From: Flavobacterium defluvii
GTDB lineage: Bacteria; Bacteroidota; Bacteroidia; Flavobacteriales; Flavobacteriaceae
Direction of reading: 5' to 3'
DNA: 64,000 bases
Assembly (NCBI RefSeq): GCF_900129555.1
Contig: NZ_FQWC01000006.1
Coordinates: forward strand, 62,001-126,000
Part shown: positions 7,947 to 15,690 of the stretch, piece by piece
Numbering within the stretch: the first letter of the stretch is position 1
Layout: each line of letters starts with the position of its first letter
The notes under the pieces: generated by a model
What the model saw: the letters and a program-made list of their open reading frames with translations, nothing else
Databases searched by the model: none
Told to the model about the DNA's origin: nothing
Program-made: the position numbers and the translations under genes

Positions 7947-8174
7947 AGTATTTTACAGTTGGTTATGGTTAAATTGAGAAGAACGAATTTAATTATTTTA
8001 ATCTTTTGATTGTATTCTCCAAGCAATTATTTTGTTATTTTTTTTTAAGAAAATATTTACGGTTTATCCGTAATGTAATTGTTTTTAAAGAAGGTATTTT
8101 TGAGAAACTGGTTTATTATTTATAATTAAATTTTGAAAGAACCCCCACTATATTTTCAACTAAATTAACAGATT

Positions 8175-8401
8175 ATGAAAAAAACCAAAAACAAATACTA
8201 CGGTAAACCATTGCTTTTTGCCTTTGAATTTCTGGATTGTTTTTATTTCAAAATTACTCAGACGAAGCACAAGATTCCGGCATTAGTAATAACAGAGTAA
8301 AAGAAAGGGTATCCAAAGACAATAAAACGTCAAAACTACTGCTACACTTAATTTGCACTTTTTCTGTGTTTTACATCTTCATTATAAATAAAAGTCTTTA
8401 A
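8175..8401 (+). pseudogene. Frameshifted remnant of a small secreted or membrane-anchored protein
   Basis: An ATG at 8175 opens a frame beginning MKKTKNKYYGKPLLFAF, which then runs on only to a stop at 8298-8300 (41 residues). In the next frame, open from 8228 to a stop at 8399-8401, the reading continues as ISGLFLFQNYSDEAQDSG and a Lys/Ser-rich tail. Joining the two at about 8225 gives a Lys-rich start, one long hydrophobic segment and a polar mature region, as in small signal-anchored proteins. One or two missing bases would explain this. The coding nature is inferred from composition only; no family is recognised. Confidence 0.35.
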
Positions 8402-8440
8402 ATAAACTTTGGCTCTACATTTTTATTGATACACATTTTA

Positions 8441-8455
8441 TGGGTTTTATACCCA
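8441..8455. promoter_or_regulatory. Operator-like palindrome TGGGT-N5-ACCCA
   Basis: The sequence TGGGTTTTATACCCA is a perfect 5-base-arm palindrome 104 bases before the haem lipoprotein start. Its right part TATACCC is shared with palindromes upstream of gyrB (46746-46757) and of the first gene (1076-1088). Confidence 0.35.
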
Positions 8456-8558
8456 AATATAGCGCACTTATGACATTTTTTATGTAGCCGCTTTCTTATT
8501 TATCTACTTTCAGGTATTCAAAAGAATAAATTCCAAAAATTAACTAAAGCCCTATGTT

Positions 8559-10007
8559 ATGAAAACTACAAAAATGGTATTACTTTGTATACTGCTAACC
8601 TCGTTTTTTGCCTGTAAAAAGGACTATAAAGAAGAAAAAGAAAATTATACAACTGTAAACAAAAGCAGCGCGAGTTCTGAATGTTTAGCACCTGCGAATT
8701 GGTTTACAATCGTAAACAACACCCGCCAGACTCCTCCGCCAAATGAAGGACCTACAAGCGTTTTTGCCAACAATGCAACAGTAACAAATTGTGACTTTCA
8801 CCAGTGGTCATGGCAAAAATTTCTTTGGCTGACTAATGAAGTTAATGGAAAACCACAATTTATAAATAATCTTATTCAGGTAAATGCCGCCGGTCAGAGA
8901 TTAGATCCGAGCAATGGCATAGTTTTAACCGATACCGCCCAGGCAAGTGGCAGCACTGACATTTTAAAAACGCCAACTTATACATCGGGTGTTCCAAAAT
9001 CTGCTACAGTTTATTATTCTATATTTATGGACAAACTCCTTTACGCAACAATGCTAAAATATGGTCCAATAGCAAAAAAAGATCCTTCTCAGGTAAAAGG
9101 AATCACTTTTCCGGTAGGCGCATTAGAACTTAAAACTTCTTGGATTGATGCAAGCGCTCTTAAAGATCCTTCTACTTATTTTGTTACGCAGGGAGTAATA
9201 AATGGTGTAAAAACAAAAGTGGCGCTTTTGGGAATGCACGTAGTTGGCATTGTAGAGAATCATCCTGAATTTGTATGGGCTACTTTTGAACATGAAAATC
9301 TTGCACCTGCTTACGATTGGTCAAAAGCTACACCAACAACAGATGCACCAGTAACCAGTACAGTTGATTATCCTTTCTTTAACAAAACCAGTACTGCAAC
9401 GGTTACTAATATAACTTCAGGAAATGGAATTTATACTGATGTTTTTTCTGTGTATAAATATGGTGTTCCTGTAGAAAAAGCAATGAAAGGTTCGCATAAT
9501 GTTCAGCTTTTTATGCAGACAAGCCAAAATGGTTCAGAGAACTTAAATAATATTCGTACTATAAACGAAAGCGTTAAAAAACAGCTTACAGGTATCTGGA
9601 ACAATTATTTTTACAACGGTTCTCTATGGATAAATACTGCAGGATACAATGGAACTCCGGCACAAGCTGCTTTATTAGACTCTTTGAGTTATGATCTTTC
9701 AAATTCTGCTCCCGGCAAATTAACCAGAGGTTCTACTTCTGCCTATAATATTACTATGGAAACGTATGTTCAGGTAGGTTTTAGTCCATCATCAATACAC
9801 GGAAATTCAGTCAGCAATCTTGTAAATTGTTTCTCCTGCCACAATACATCCGATAATAACAGTAATTCGCCTCTTTTTATAAGCCACGTATTTACCGGAT
9901 ATGTTCAAAATCTGCAGGGTTTAAACAGAACACAAATCAAAGACAAACATGTTAAGGAAATTGTTAAACAGTTTAATCTGCGTGCAAAATTAAGAGCCAA
10001 AAAATAA
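8559..10007 (+). CDS. Lipoprotein with a single CxxCH haem-binding site
   Basis: A 482-residue protein. Residues 1-19 form a lipoprotein signal with Cys19 (TSFFACKKD). The Lys-Lys-Asp after it may affect whether it reaches the outer membrane, but this cannot be decided here. A single CFSCH motif at residues 424-428 is a c-type haem attachment site. Upstream are several Trp- and His-rich blocks (CDFHQWSWQKFLWL near 76-89, GMHVVGIVENHPEFVWATFEHE near 227-248) that could form a ligand or substrate pocket. It is therefore probably an exported mono-haem protein, perhaps an oxidoreductase or electron carrier. I do not recognise a named family. It stands alone, with a hairpin after its end. Confidence 0.6.
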   Translation: MKTTKMVLLCILLTSFFACKKDYKEEKENYTTVNKSSASSECLAPANWFTIVNNTRQTPPPNEGPTSVFANNATVTNCDFHQWSWQKFLWLTNEVNGKPQFINNLIQVNAAGQRLDPSNGIVLTDTAQASGSTDILKTPTYTSGVPKSATVYYSIFMDKLLYATMLKYGPIAKKDPSQVKGITFPVGALELKTSWIDASALKDPSTYFVTQGVINGVKTKVALLGMHVVGIVENHPEFVWATFEHENLAPAYDWSKATPTTDAPVTSTVDYPFFNKTSTATVTNITSGNGIYTDVFSVYKYGVPVEKAMKGSHNVQLFMQTSQNGSENLNNIRTINESVKKQLTGIWNNYFYNGSLWINTAGYNGTPAQAALLDSLSYDLSNSAPGKLTRGSTSAYNITMETYVQVGFSPSSIHGNSVSNLVNCFSCHNTSDNNSNSPLFISHVFTGYVQNLQGLNRTQIKDKHVKEIVKQFNLRAKLRAKK

Positions 10008-10034
10008 GCTTCTTACTTTAAATTTATAACTATA

Positions 10035-10066
10035 AAAACCACAAGCTTTTGTTTGTGTTTTTTTTA
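10035..10066 (+). terminator. Hairpin terminator after the haem lipoprotein gene
   Basis: CACAA / TTGTG arms around a short loop, extended by A-run/T-run pairing and followed by a T-run. One mismatch in the stem. Confidence 0.55.
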
Positions 10067-10107
10067 TGCATCTTTAAATCTATTCATAGGCTTAAAAAAA
10101 ATACTGT

Positions 10108-10192
10108 GCACACAGATTTACTCAAATCTCTTTTAAATCTGAGTAAAACAAAAAACTTAGGTTCTTAGTATCCCGGAAACTTAGCAACTTTT
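10108..10192. repeat. ACAGATT-type palindrome plus octamer repeat upstream of topB
   Basis: TTTACTCA / TGAGTAAA form an inverted pair at about 10117-10147. Next to it, at about 10157-10192, is an octamer-period repeat (CTTAGGTT, CTTAGTAT, CCCGGAAA, CTTAGCAA) with one degenerate unit. Confidence 0.6.
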
Positions 10193-10235
10193 TAATAAAA
10201 TGCCTAATTTCGCCTATCAATAAGAAAAGGAGAAA

Positions 10236-12545
10236 ATGAAGGTATGTATTGCTGAGAAACCAAGTGTAGCACGCGAAATTGCAGCCGTTTTGGGCGCCAA
10301 CACCAAACACGACGGATATTACGAAGGAAACGGTTATGCCGTAACCTACACTTTTGGGCATTTATGTACCTTAAAAGAACCCAATGATTATAAACCGCAC
10401 TGGAAAAGCTGGGACTTGAACAATCTGCCGATGCTGCCTGAAAAATTTGAAACCAAAGTTGTTCAGAATTCGGGAATCGAAAAACAGTTTAAAATTATTA
10501 AAAGTCTTTTTGACAAAGCCGAAGTAGTCATAAACTGCGGGGATGCCGGGCAGGAAGGAGAATTAATCCAGCGCTGGGTGATGAATGAGGCAAACTACAA
10601 AGGCGAAATAAAACGCCTATGGATTTCGTCCTTAACAACCGAGGCTATAAAAGAAGGATTTGAAAACTTAAAACCTTCTGAAAACTACGATAATTTATTC
10701 TATGCCGGATTTTCGAGAGCAATTGGCGACTGGCTTCTCGGAATGAATGCTACGCGTTTGTATACGGTAAAACATGGCGGTTACAAACAAGTTTTGTCTA
10801 TCGGCCGTGTGCAGACACCGACTTTGGCAATGGTTGTCGACCGATTTAAAGAGATCGAAAATTTTAAACCACAGCCATATTGGGAATTGCAGACTTTATA
10901 CAGGGAAACACTTTTTAGTTATGAAGAAGGCCGTTTCCTGAAAAAAGAAGACGGGGAAATTCTGGCCGAAAAAGTCAAAGAAAGTGATTTTGAAATTGTT
11001 TCTGTTGATAAAAAAAACGGAAATGAATATGCTCCTAAACTATTTGATTTAACTGGTTTACAGGTATATTGCAACCAAAAATTCGGATTTTCGGCAGAAG
11101 ATACGCTTAAAATTGCACAAACTTTATACGAACAAAAAGCAATTACATATCCCAGAGTTGATACAACTTTCCTTCCGGGCGATATTTACCCAAAAGTGCC
11201 GGGAATTCTGCAAAAACTTACAAGTTATGCTCATTTAACAGAACCGCTTTTAGGAAAAAAAATCAAAAAGTCGCCAAAGGTTTTTAACGATAAAAAAGTA
11301 ACCGATCACCATGCGATTATTCCAACAGGAATCGAAATCAATCTTCCGTACAATCAGCAGCAGGTTTATGATATAATTGTAAAACGTTTTATTGCGGTTT
11401 TTTACGATGATTGTTTGGTTGCCAATACAACAGTTATAGGAAAAGCGGCCGATGTAACTTTTAAAGCCACCGGAAAAGAAATCCTCAAAAAAGGTTTTCG
11501 AGTAGTTTTTGAAGATCCGAATGCCAAAGAAAAAGAATCCGATTTATTACCGAGTTTTGTTGTGGACGAAAAAGGTCCGCATGAACCTTCTTTCCTTCAA
11601 AAAGAAACCAAACCGCCAAATCATTTTACCGAAGCGACTTTACTACGTGCAATGGAAACGGCAGGAAAGCAAGTCGACGACGAAGATTTACGCGAACTGA
11701 TGAAAGAAAACGGGATCGGGCGCCCGTCTACACGTGCAAATATTATCGAAACACTTTTTAAACGTCAGTATATCGTTCGAAATAAAAAACAAGTTTTGCC
11801 TACCCTAACGGGAATTCAGCTGATAGATACTATTCAAAATGAATTAATAAAATCGGCTGAACTTACTGGTTCCTGGGAAAAACAGTTAAAAGATATCGAA
11901 AAAGGAACCTTTACTGCATCTGCTTTTATCAGAAACATGAAACGTATGGTTGAAGCTTTGGTTACCGAAGTTAGAAGCGAAACAAGACATGCTAATATTT
12001 CGCATGCTGCAACGATTCAGAAACCCGTTTTGAAAGCAGAGAAAAAGAAAACTGAAGGAATTTCGGCAGAAACCTGCCCAAAATGTCAAAAAGGAAATCT
12101 GATAAAAGGAAAATCGGCTTTTGGATGCAGCGAATATAAATCAGGCTGTGATTTTGTACTGCCTTTTATTTTTCATGATAAAAAAATTACAGAAAGTCAA
12201 TATTTACGATTAATTCAAAAAGGTTCAACCGTAAATATAAAAGGCTTTAAAACCGAATCCGGAACTGTTGAAGGTTTAATACGTTTTGAAGAAAATTACA
12301 AACTGAAACTTGAACCTAAAAAAACCGAAATAAAAAAAACATCACAGGAAAAAACATCATCAGATATTTTATCTTGTCCGAAATGTAAAAAAGGAAATAT
12401 CTTAAAAGGAAAAACCGCTTACGGATGCTCTGAATATAAATCAGGCTGCGATTTTAAAGTTACTTTTGATGAAGTTCGTAATCAGCTAAAAGATCAAAAA
12501 CCTACTAAAGAACTAGTTTACGAAATTTTAGAAAAAAACGTTTAA
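10236..12545 (+). CDS. topB: DNA topoisomerase III
   Basis: A 769-residue type IA topoisomerase that passes or decatenates single strands. TOPRIM starts with EKPSVA (7-12) and has GDAGQEGEL at 102-110. The active-site tyrosine is Tyr305 in ITYPRVDT, and SIGRVQTPTLAMV (188-200) is a family block. Two C-terminal zinc ribbons, at about 614-640 and 714-740, share the pattern C-P-K-C...GCSEYKSGCDF. Oddity: the usual TOPRIM DxDREGE reads DAGQEGE, with the second Asp and the Arg replaced; related variants (DAGREGE) exist in this branch. An AAGGAG sequence lies a few bases before the ATG, unusual in Bacteroidetes, which rarely use such sites. It stands alone, with repeats at both ends. Confidence 0.95.
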   Translation: MKVCIAEKPSVAREIAAVLGANTKHDGYYEGNGYAVTYTFGHLCTLKEPNDYKPHWKSWDLNNLPMLPEKFETKVVQNSGIEKQFKIIKSLFDKAEVVINCGDAGQEGELIQRWVMNEANYKGEIKRLWISSLTTEAIKEGFENLKPSENYDNLFYAGFSRAIGDWLLGMNATRLYTVKHGGYKQVLSIGRVQTPTLAMVVDRFKEIENFKPQPYWELQTLYRETLFSYEEGRFLKKEDGEILAEKVKESDFEIVSVDKKNGNEYAPKLFDLTGLQVYCNQKFGFSAEDTLKIAQTLYEQKAITYPRVDTTFLPGDIYPKVPGILQKLTSYAHLTEPLLGKKIKKSPKVFNDKKVTDHHAIIPTGIEINLPYNQQQVYDIIVKRFIAVFYDDCLVANTTVIGKAADVTFKATGKEILKKGFRVVFEDPNAKEKESDLLPSFVVDEKGPHEPSFLQKETKPPNHFTEATLLRAMETAGKQVDDEDLRELMKENGIGRPSTRANIIETLFKRQYIVRNKKQVLPTLTGIQLIDTIQNELIKSAELTGSWEKQLKDIEKGTFTASAFIRNMKRMVEALVTEVRSETRHANISHAATIQKPVLKAEKKKTEGISAETCPKCQKGNLIKGKSAFGCSEYKSGCDFVLPFIFHDKKITESQYLRLIQKGSTVNIKGFKTESGTVEGLIRFEENYKLKLEPKKTEIKKTSQEKTSSDILSCPKCKKGNILKGKTAYGCSEYKSGCDFKVTFDEVRNQLKDQKPTKELVYEILEKNV

Positions 12546-12583
12546 ATTATTTCATGCAGATTTAAAAAAATTTAGGCAGATAA

Positions 12584-12621
12584 ACGCAGATTTTATTTAA
12601 TTAAATCGCCAGAATCTGCGT
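12584..12621. repeat. ACGCAGATT inverted repeat downstream of topB
   Basis: ACGCAGATT at 12584-12592 pairs with AATCTGCGT at 12613-12621. Further copies of the GCAGATT core flank it on both sides (from 12556 and near 12645). Lacking a T-run, it is more likely an interspersed repeat than a terminator. Confidence 0.6.
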
Positions 12622-12696
12622 AAAAAATCATTTGAATCTTGTTAATCTGTGGCTAACATTTTTTTCATACTTTAGTGCAACCAAAACTATAAAATT

Positions 12697-13173
12697 ATGT
12701 TTCAAAAAATTACTCTTTTAGCAGTTGTATTAGCAGTTGTTTCTTGTCAAAAAAAGGAATCAGTAGAAAAAGATAAAATCAAAATTGCTGACTGGCTTAT
12801 CGGAAACTGGAAAAACGAATCTCCAGACGGTCTTTTGACAGAAAACTGGGAAAAACTAAACGACAGTACTTTCAATGCTTATTCTTATTTTATAAAAGGA
12901 AAAGATACACTGCATTTTGAAACTATCGTTTTGGCTCAAAAAGGAGAAACCTTAACTTATTTCGCAACCGTAAAAGGACAAAACGAAGACAAAGCCGTTG
13001 CATTTCCATCAACCGCAGAATCTGACAAACAATTGGTTTTTGAAAACCCAAAACACGATTATCCTCAAAAAATTACTTATACGAAAGGTGCCAATAATAC
13101 TTTGACTGCTGAGATTTCAGGAAAACTGAATGGGAAACAGAGTTCTGAGAAGTTTGTAATGACGAAGAAGTAA
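12697..13173 (+). CDS. DUF6265 family lipoprotein, first copy
   Basis: 158 residues. A lipoprotein signal ends at Cys17 (LAVVSCQKK). The mature part follows the DUF6265 pattern: DWLIGNW (about 32-38), a G-x-x-x-E-x-W block (GLLTENWEKL), YFIKGKDTLHFE and a C-terminal FENPKHDYPQKITY. The fold is probably a small lipocalin-like barrel; the role is unknown. It is paralogous to the gene at 13737-14240, sharing the same blocks in the same order. A small membrane protein gene lies between the two, starting 15 bases after this stop codon. Confidence 0.8.
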   Translation: MFQKITLLAVVLAVVSCQKKESVEKDKIKIADWLIGNWKNESPDGLLTENWEKLNDSTFNAYSYFIKGKDTLHFETIVLAQKGETLTYFATVKGQNEDKAVAFPSTAESDKQLVFENPKHDYPQKITYTKGANNTLTAEISGKLNGKQSSEKFVMTKK

Positions 13174-13188
13174 TTTTAGATTAAAATA

Positions 13189-13683
13189 ATGACTAACTTC
13201 ATTTATATTGAAAAAATTTCTTCGATAAGAACTATTATTGGGAATTTATTATTCATTCCAAGCTTTTTAGCTTTAATTTTAATCAATATAAAAAATGGAC
13301 CTGTTTTTTTTATAGTTTATTTTATAATAGCGTATTGGGGAGTTTTTCTGATTTCAACAGAAGGAATAGAACTTGATTTTCAAAATAACAAATTCAGGAA
13401 ATTATTTTCTATTTATGGTATCAATATTGGTTTAACATGGAACCATTTTCCAAAAATTAAATATGTAGCCTTAATCAAAACTTTAGTTAAACAAACTTTT
13501 GGAGGAAGAGGATTTAGAACTGGTGCAACCACAACAATAACCGAAAAAACAGTTAAAATAAATTTGTTTGATGATAATGAAAAATATATCACTTTATATT
13601 TTGCAAATAATCAAATTGAAGCTTTAAAAATTGCTGAAGAAATTAAAAAAGCTTATAAAATTGAGGTTTTAACAAACTTCTAA
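13189..13683 (+). CDS. Small membrane protein, PH-like domain
   Basis: 164 residues: two hydrophobic segments near the start (about 16-34 and 37-54) and then a soluble part of about 100 residues with alternating strands (GIELDFQNNKFRKLF, TVKINLFDDNEKYITLYF) and a C-terminal helix (IEALKIAEEIKKAY). This is the layout of small bacterial membrane-anchored PH-like proteins. It lies 15 bases after the first DUF6265 gene, suggesting co-transcription. No family can be named. AT content is higher than that of its neighbours. Confidence 0.6.
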   Translation: MTNFIYIEKISSIRTIIGNLLFIPSFLALILINIKNGPVFFIVYFIIAYWGVFLISTEGIELDFQNNKFRKLFSIYGINIGLTWNHFPKIKYVALIKTLVKQTFGGRGFRTGATTTITEKTVKINLFDDNEKYITLYFANNQIEALKIAEEIKKAYKIEVLTNF

Positions 13684-13697
13684 TCAAATATTTATTC

Positions 13698-13705
13698 TAT
13701 ATTTG
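13698..13705 (+). promoter_or_regulatory. Candidate -7 element (TATATTTG) before the second DUF6265 gene
   Basis: A perfect TAnnTTTG 32 bases before the ATG at 13737. It sits in a TCAAATA...TATTTGA inverted repeat (about 13684-13707), which could also act as a weak hairpin after the preceding gene. Confidence 0.4.
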
Positions 13706-13736
13706 ATTTCATTAATATCCTTATAATAAACTAATT

Positions 13737-14240
13737 ATGAAATCAAAAAGCATTTTATTTTCTGTAATTTTGGTTTTAGCAATTTTATCATCTTGTAAAA
13801 AAGAAACCAAGCCCGAAACTGCTAAAAAAAATTATTCAAATCTTGCGAAAGCGGAATGGTTTATTGGCGAATGGGGAAATAAATCTGCAGAAGGCGAACT
13901 AACAGAACGCTGGAAAAAAGAAAATGATTCAGTTTATTTAGGAGAGTCTTATTTTGTTGTGGGACAAAATGATACCGTTTTTGCAGAACATGTTCGACTT
14001 GAGGAGGCAAACGGAAAATTAGCTTATATAGTAACAGTTCCGGGGCAGAATCAAGAATTGCCAGTAAGTTTTGAAATGACCTCGGCTTCAGATAATCAAA
14101 TTGTTTTTGAAAACCCAAAACACGATTATCCAAATAAAATTATTTATAATCTGGTTGAGAAAGATTCGCTAATAGCAGAAATTTCAGGTTTGAAAAAAGG
14201 CAAGCCTTATACCGAGAAATTTATTATGAAAAAGCTATAA
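13737..14240 (+). CDS. DUF6265 family lipoprotein, second copy
   Basis: 167 residues, lipoprotein signal ending at Cys20 (AILSSCKKE). It carries the same DUF6265 blocks as the gene at 12697-13173: EWFIGEWG, a G-x-x-x-E-x-W block (GELTERWKKE), YFVVGQNDTVFAEH and FENPKHDYPNKIIY. The two copies are clearly related but well diverged, so the duplication is old. It has its own candidate promoter. Periplasmic or outer-membrane location is inferred from the signal. Confidence 0.8.
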   Translation: MKSKSILFSVILVLAILSSCKKETKPETAKKNYSNLAKAEWFIGEWGNKSAEGELTERWKKENDSVYLGESYFVVGQNDTVFAEHVRLEEANGKLAYIVTVPGQNQELPVSFEMTSASDNQIVFENPKHDYPNKIIYNLVEKDSLIAEISGLKKGKPYTEKFIMKKL

Positions 14241-14261
14241 GATAGATTTACAAGCAAAAAA

Positions 14262-14300
14262 ACTTAGAATCTCAGAACCTCAGCAACTTAGGATCTTAAA
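14262..14300 (+). repeat. Octamer-period repeat between the DUF6265 and MFS genes
   Basis: Eight-base units CTTAGAAT, CTCAGAAC, CTCAGCAA, CTTAGGAT, CTTAAAAA lie between the two convergent genes. Same family as the sites near prfA, topB and the GreA/GreB-like gene. Confidence 0.7.
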
Positions 14301-14304
14301 AAAA

Positions 14305-15465
14305 TCACTCATTCTCCCCGATTTTATTCACCATGAAAATCATCAAAATGCCCAAAAGCGCCATAATTAAAAACGCCCATTTCATACTGAGATATTCTGA
14401 GATAAAACCAACCATTGGCGGAACCAATAAAAATCCCAGATAACCAATTGTAGAAATAGAAGTTAAAGCAGAACCGCTGCTTAATTTTGAAGATCTTCCG
14501 GCAATACTAAACACAAGCGGAACAACACAGGAAACTCCAAATCCGATTAAAACATATCCAAAAATTGTTGGATAAGCATAAGGCAGAATAAAACACAACC
14601 CAAATCCTGATGTGATCAATATTCCGCTGTAAAGCAGGATTTTTTTAGTTCCAAATTTCATTACACCATAATCGCCGAAAATACGTCCTAAAGTCACTGC
14701 CGTTGCAAAAAAAACAAATGCAGCACTCGTTAATTTTGGAGAAGCTTTTAGTATGTTTTCAAAATAAATTCCGCTCCAGTCGTACATTGTATTTTCGCAA
14801 GCCATTGATACAAAACAAATCAGGGCAAACTTTACAAGATTTTTTTCCGGCATAGAAAAGAATTTCTTTTTAACCGGAACTGGCTCATTATGAATACTCA
14901 ACGGATAAAAACAAGCCGTAAGAGCCAGCATAAAAACGCTTACGCCTAATAAATGATGCGCCGGAGCAATATGCTGAGTAACCATTACATACCCCAAACC
15001 TGCTCCAGAAAAAACAGCGATACTCCAAACCGCATGAAAACGAGTAATGATCGATTTTGGATATAATTTCTGCACTTCAAGAGACTGCGCATTTATAGAC
15101 AAATTGAAAATATTACGCGAAGCCCCAAAAATTAAAAGTATGATAACAAGCTGCCAGACAAATGCAGCCAAACCCGGCAAAGACAAAACAATATTAAACA
15201 TAATAGCCCCTAGAAGCATAATGTAACGGCTGCTGTATTTATTCAATAACTTTCCTGTAAATGGCATTGTGAGCATTAAACCAATTGGAAATGCAAATAA
15301 AACAGCTCCAAATTCGGCTTCAGATAAATGCAATTGGGCTTGTATATGCGGAATTCGCGAAACCCAGGAAGAATATCCGAATCCCGAAAGGAAGAAAAAT
15401 ACAGTATTGGCTATACGAAATCCTCTTGGTGTATTTTGAATCTTTTTGAAGATGGGTAAAATCAT
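14305..15465 (-). CDS. Major facilitator superfamily transporter
   Basis: 386 residues with about 12 predicted membrane helices. It belongs to the YbjJ-like branch of the superfamily, judging by the N-terminal GFGYSSWVSRIPHIQAQL and the loop 2-3 block GKLLNKYSSRYIM, a weak form of the G-x-L-x-D-R motif. The substrate is unknown; relatives are annotated as sugar or drug exporters. Inner membrane. The gene stands alone and is convergent with the second DUF6265 gene. Confidence 0.85.
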   Translation of the reverse strand: MILPIFKKIQNTPRGFRIANTVFFFLSGFGYSSWVSRIPHIQAQLHLSEAEFGAVLFAFPIGLMLTMPFTGKLLNKYSSRYIMLLGAIMFNIVLSLPGLAAFVWQLVIILLIFGASRNIFNLSINAQSLEVQKLYPKSIITRFHAVWSIAVFSGAGLGYVMVTQHIAPAHHLLGVSVFMLALTACFYPLSIHNEPVPVKKKFFSMPEKNLVKFALICFVSMACENTMYDWSGIYFENILKASPKLTSAAFVFFATAVTLGRIFGDYGVMKFGTKKILLYSGILITSGFGLCFILPYAYPTIFGYVLIGFGVSCVVPLVFSIAGRSSKLSSGSALTSISTIGYLGFLLVPPMVGFISEYLSMKWAFLIMALLGILMIFMVNKIGENE

Positions 15466-15609
15466 GAAGTTGTTTTTTCAGATTGCAAAAATATAGCTTT
15501 TAAAAGGAATTATTTTTCTTTTTACATTTAATAAAAAAAACATTCAATTTCAATTTTTCTTTCTCAAATCCTATTATCACAAAATGATTGCAAATGAGCT
15601 TAAATAATC

Positions 15610-15640
15610 TTTGCTGTCGAAATTATAATTTTTACATTTG
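15610..15640 (+). promoter_or_regulatory. Promoter of the first TonB-dependent receptor
   Basis: TTTG at 15610-15613, a 19-base spacer and TACATTTG at 15633-15640: a full Bacteroidetes promoter, 50 bases before the ATG. Confidence 0.65.
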
Positions 15641-15690
15641 TTTTATTTTTACTCATTCTAAATAACCAATATATCCAAAAAAGAAACCCC

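Larger units (their letters stand above)
7947..8558. other. Long intergenic region with a gene remnant and palindromes
   Basis: This 612-base stretch holds an inverted repeat TTACGG-TTTAT-CCGTAA (8057-8073), a frameshifted small-gene remnant (8175-8401) and a TGGGT-TTTAT-ACCCA palindrome (8441-8455) upstream of the haem lipoprotein gene. Nothing else is recognised. Confidence 0.6.

Noticed and set aside
10122..10361. 79-residue frame on the minus strand upstream of and into topB
   Set aside because: It overlaps the conserved N-terminus of TopB on the other strand and consists partly of repeat sequence.
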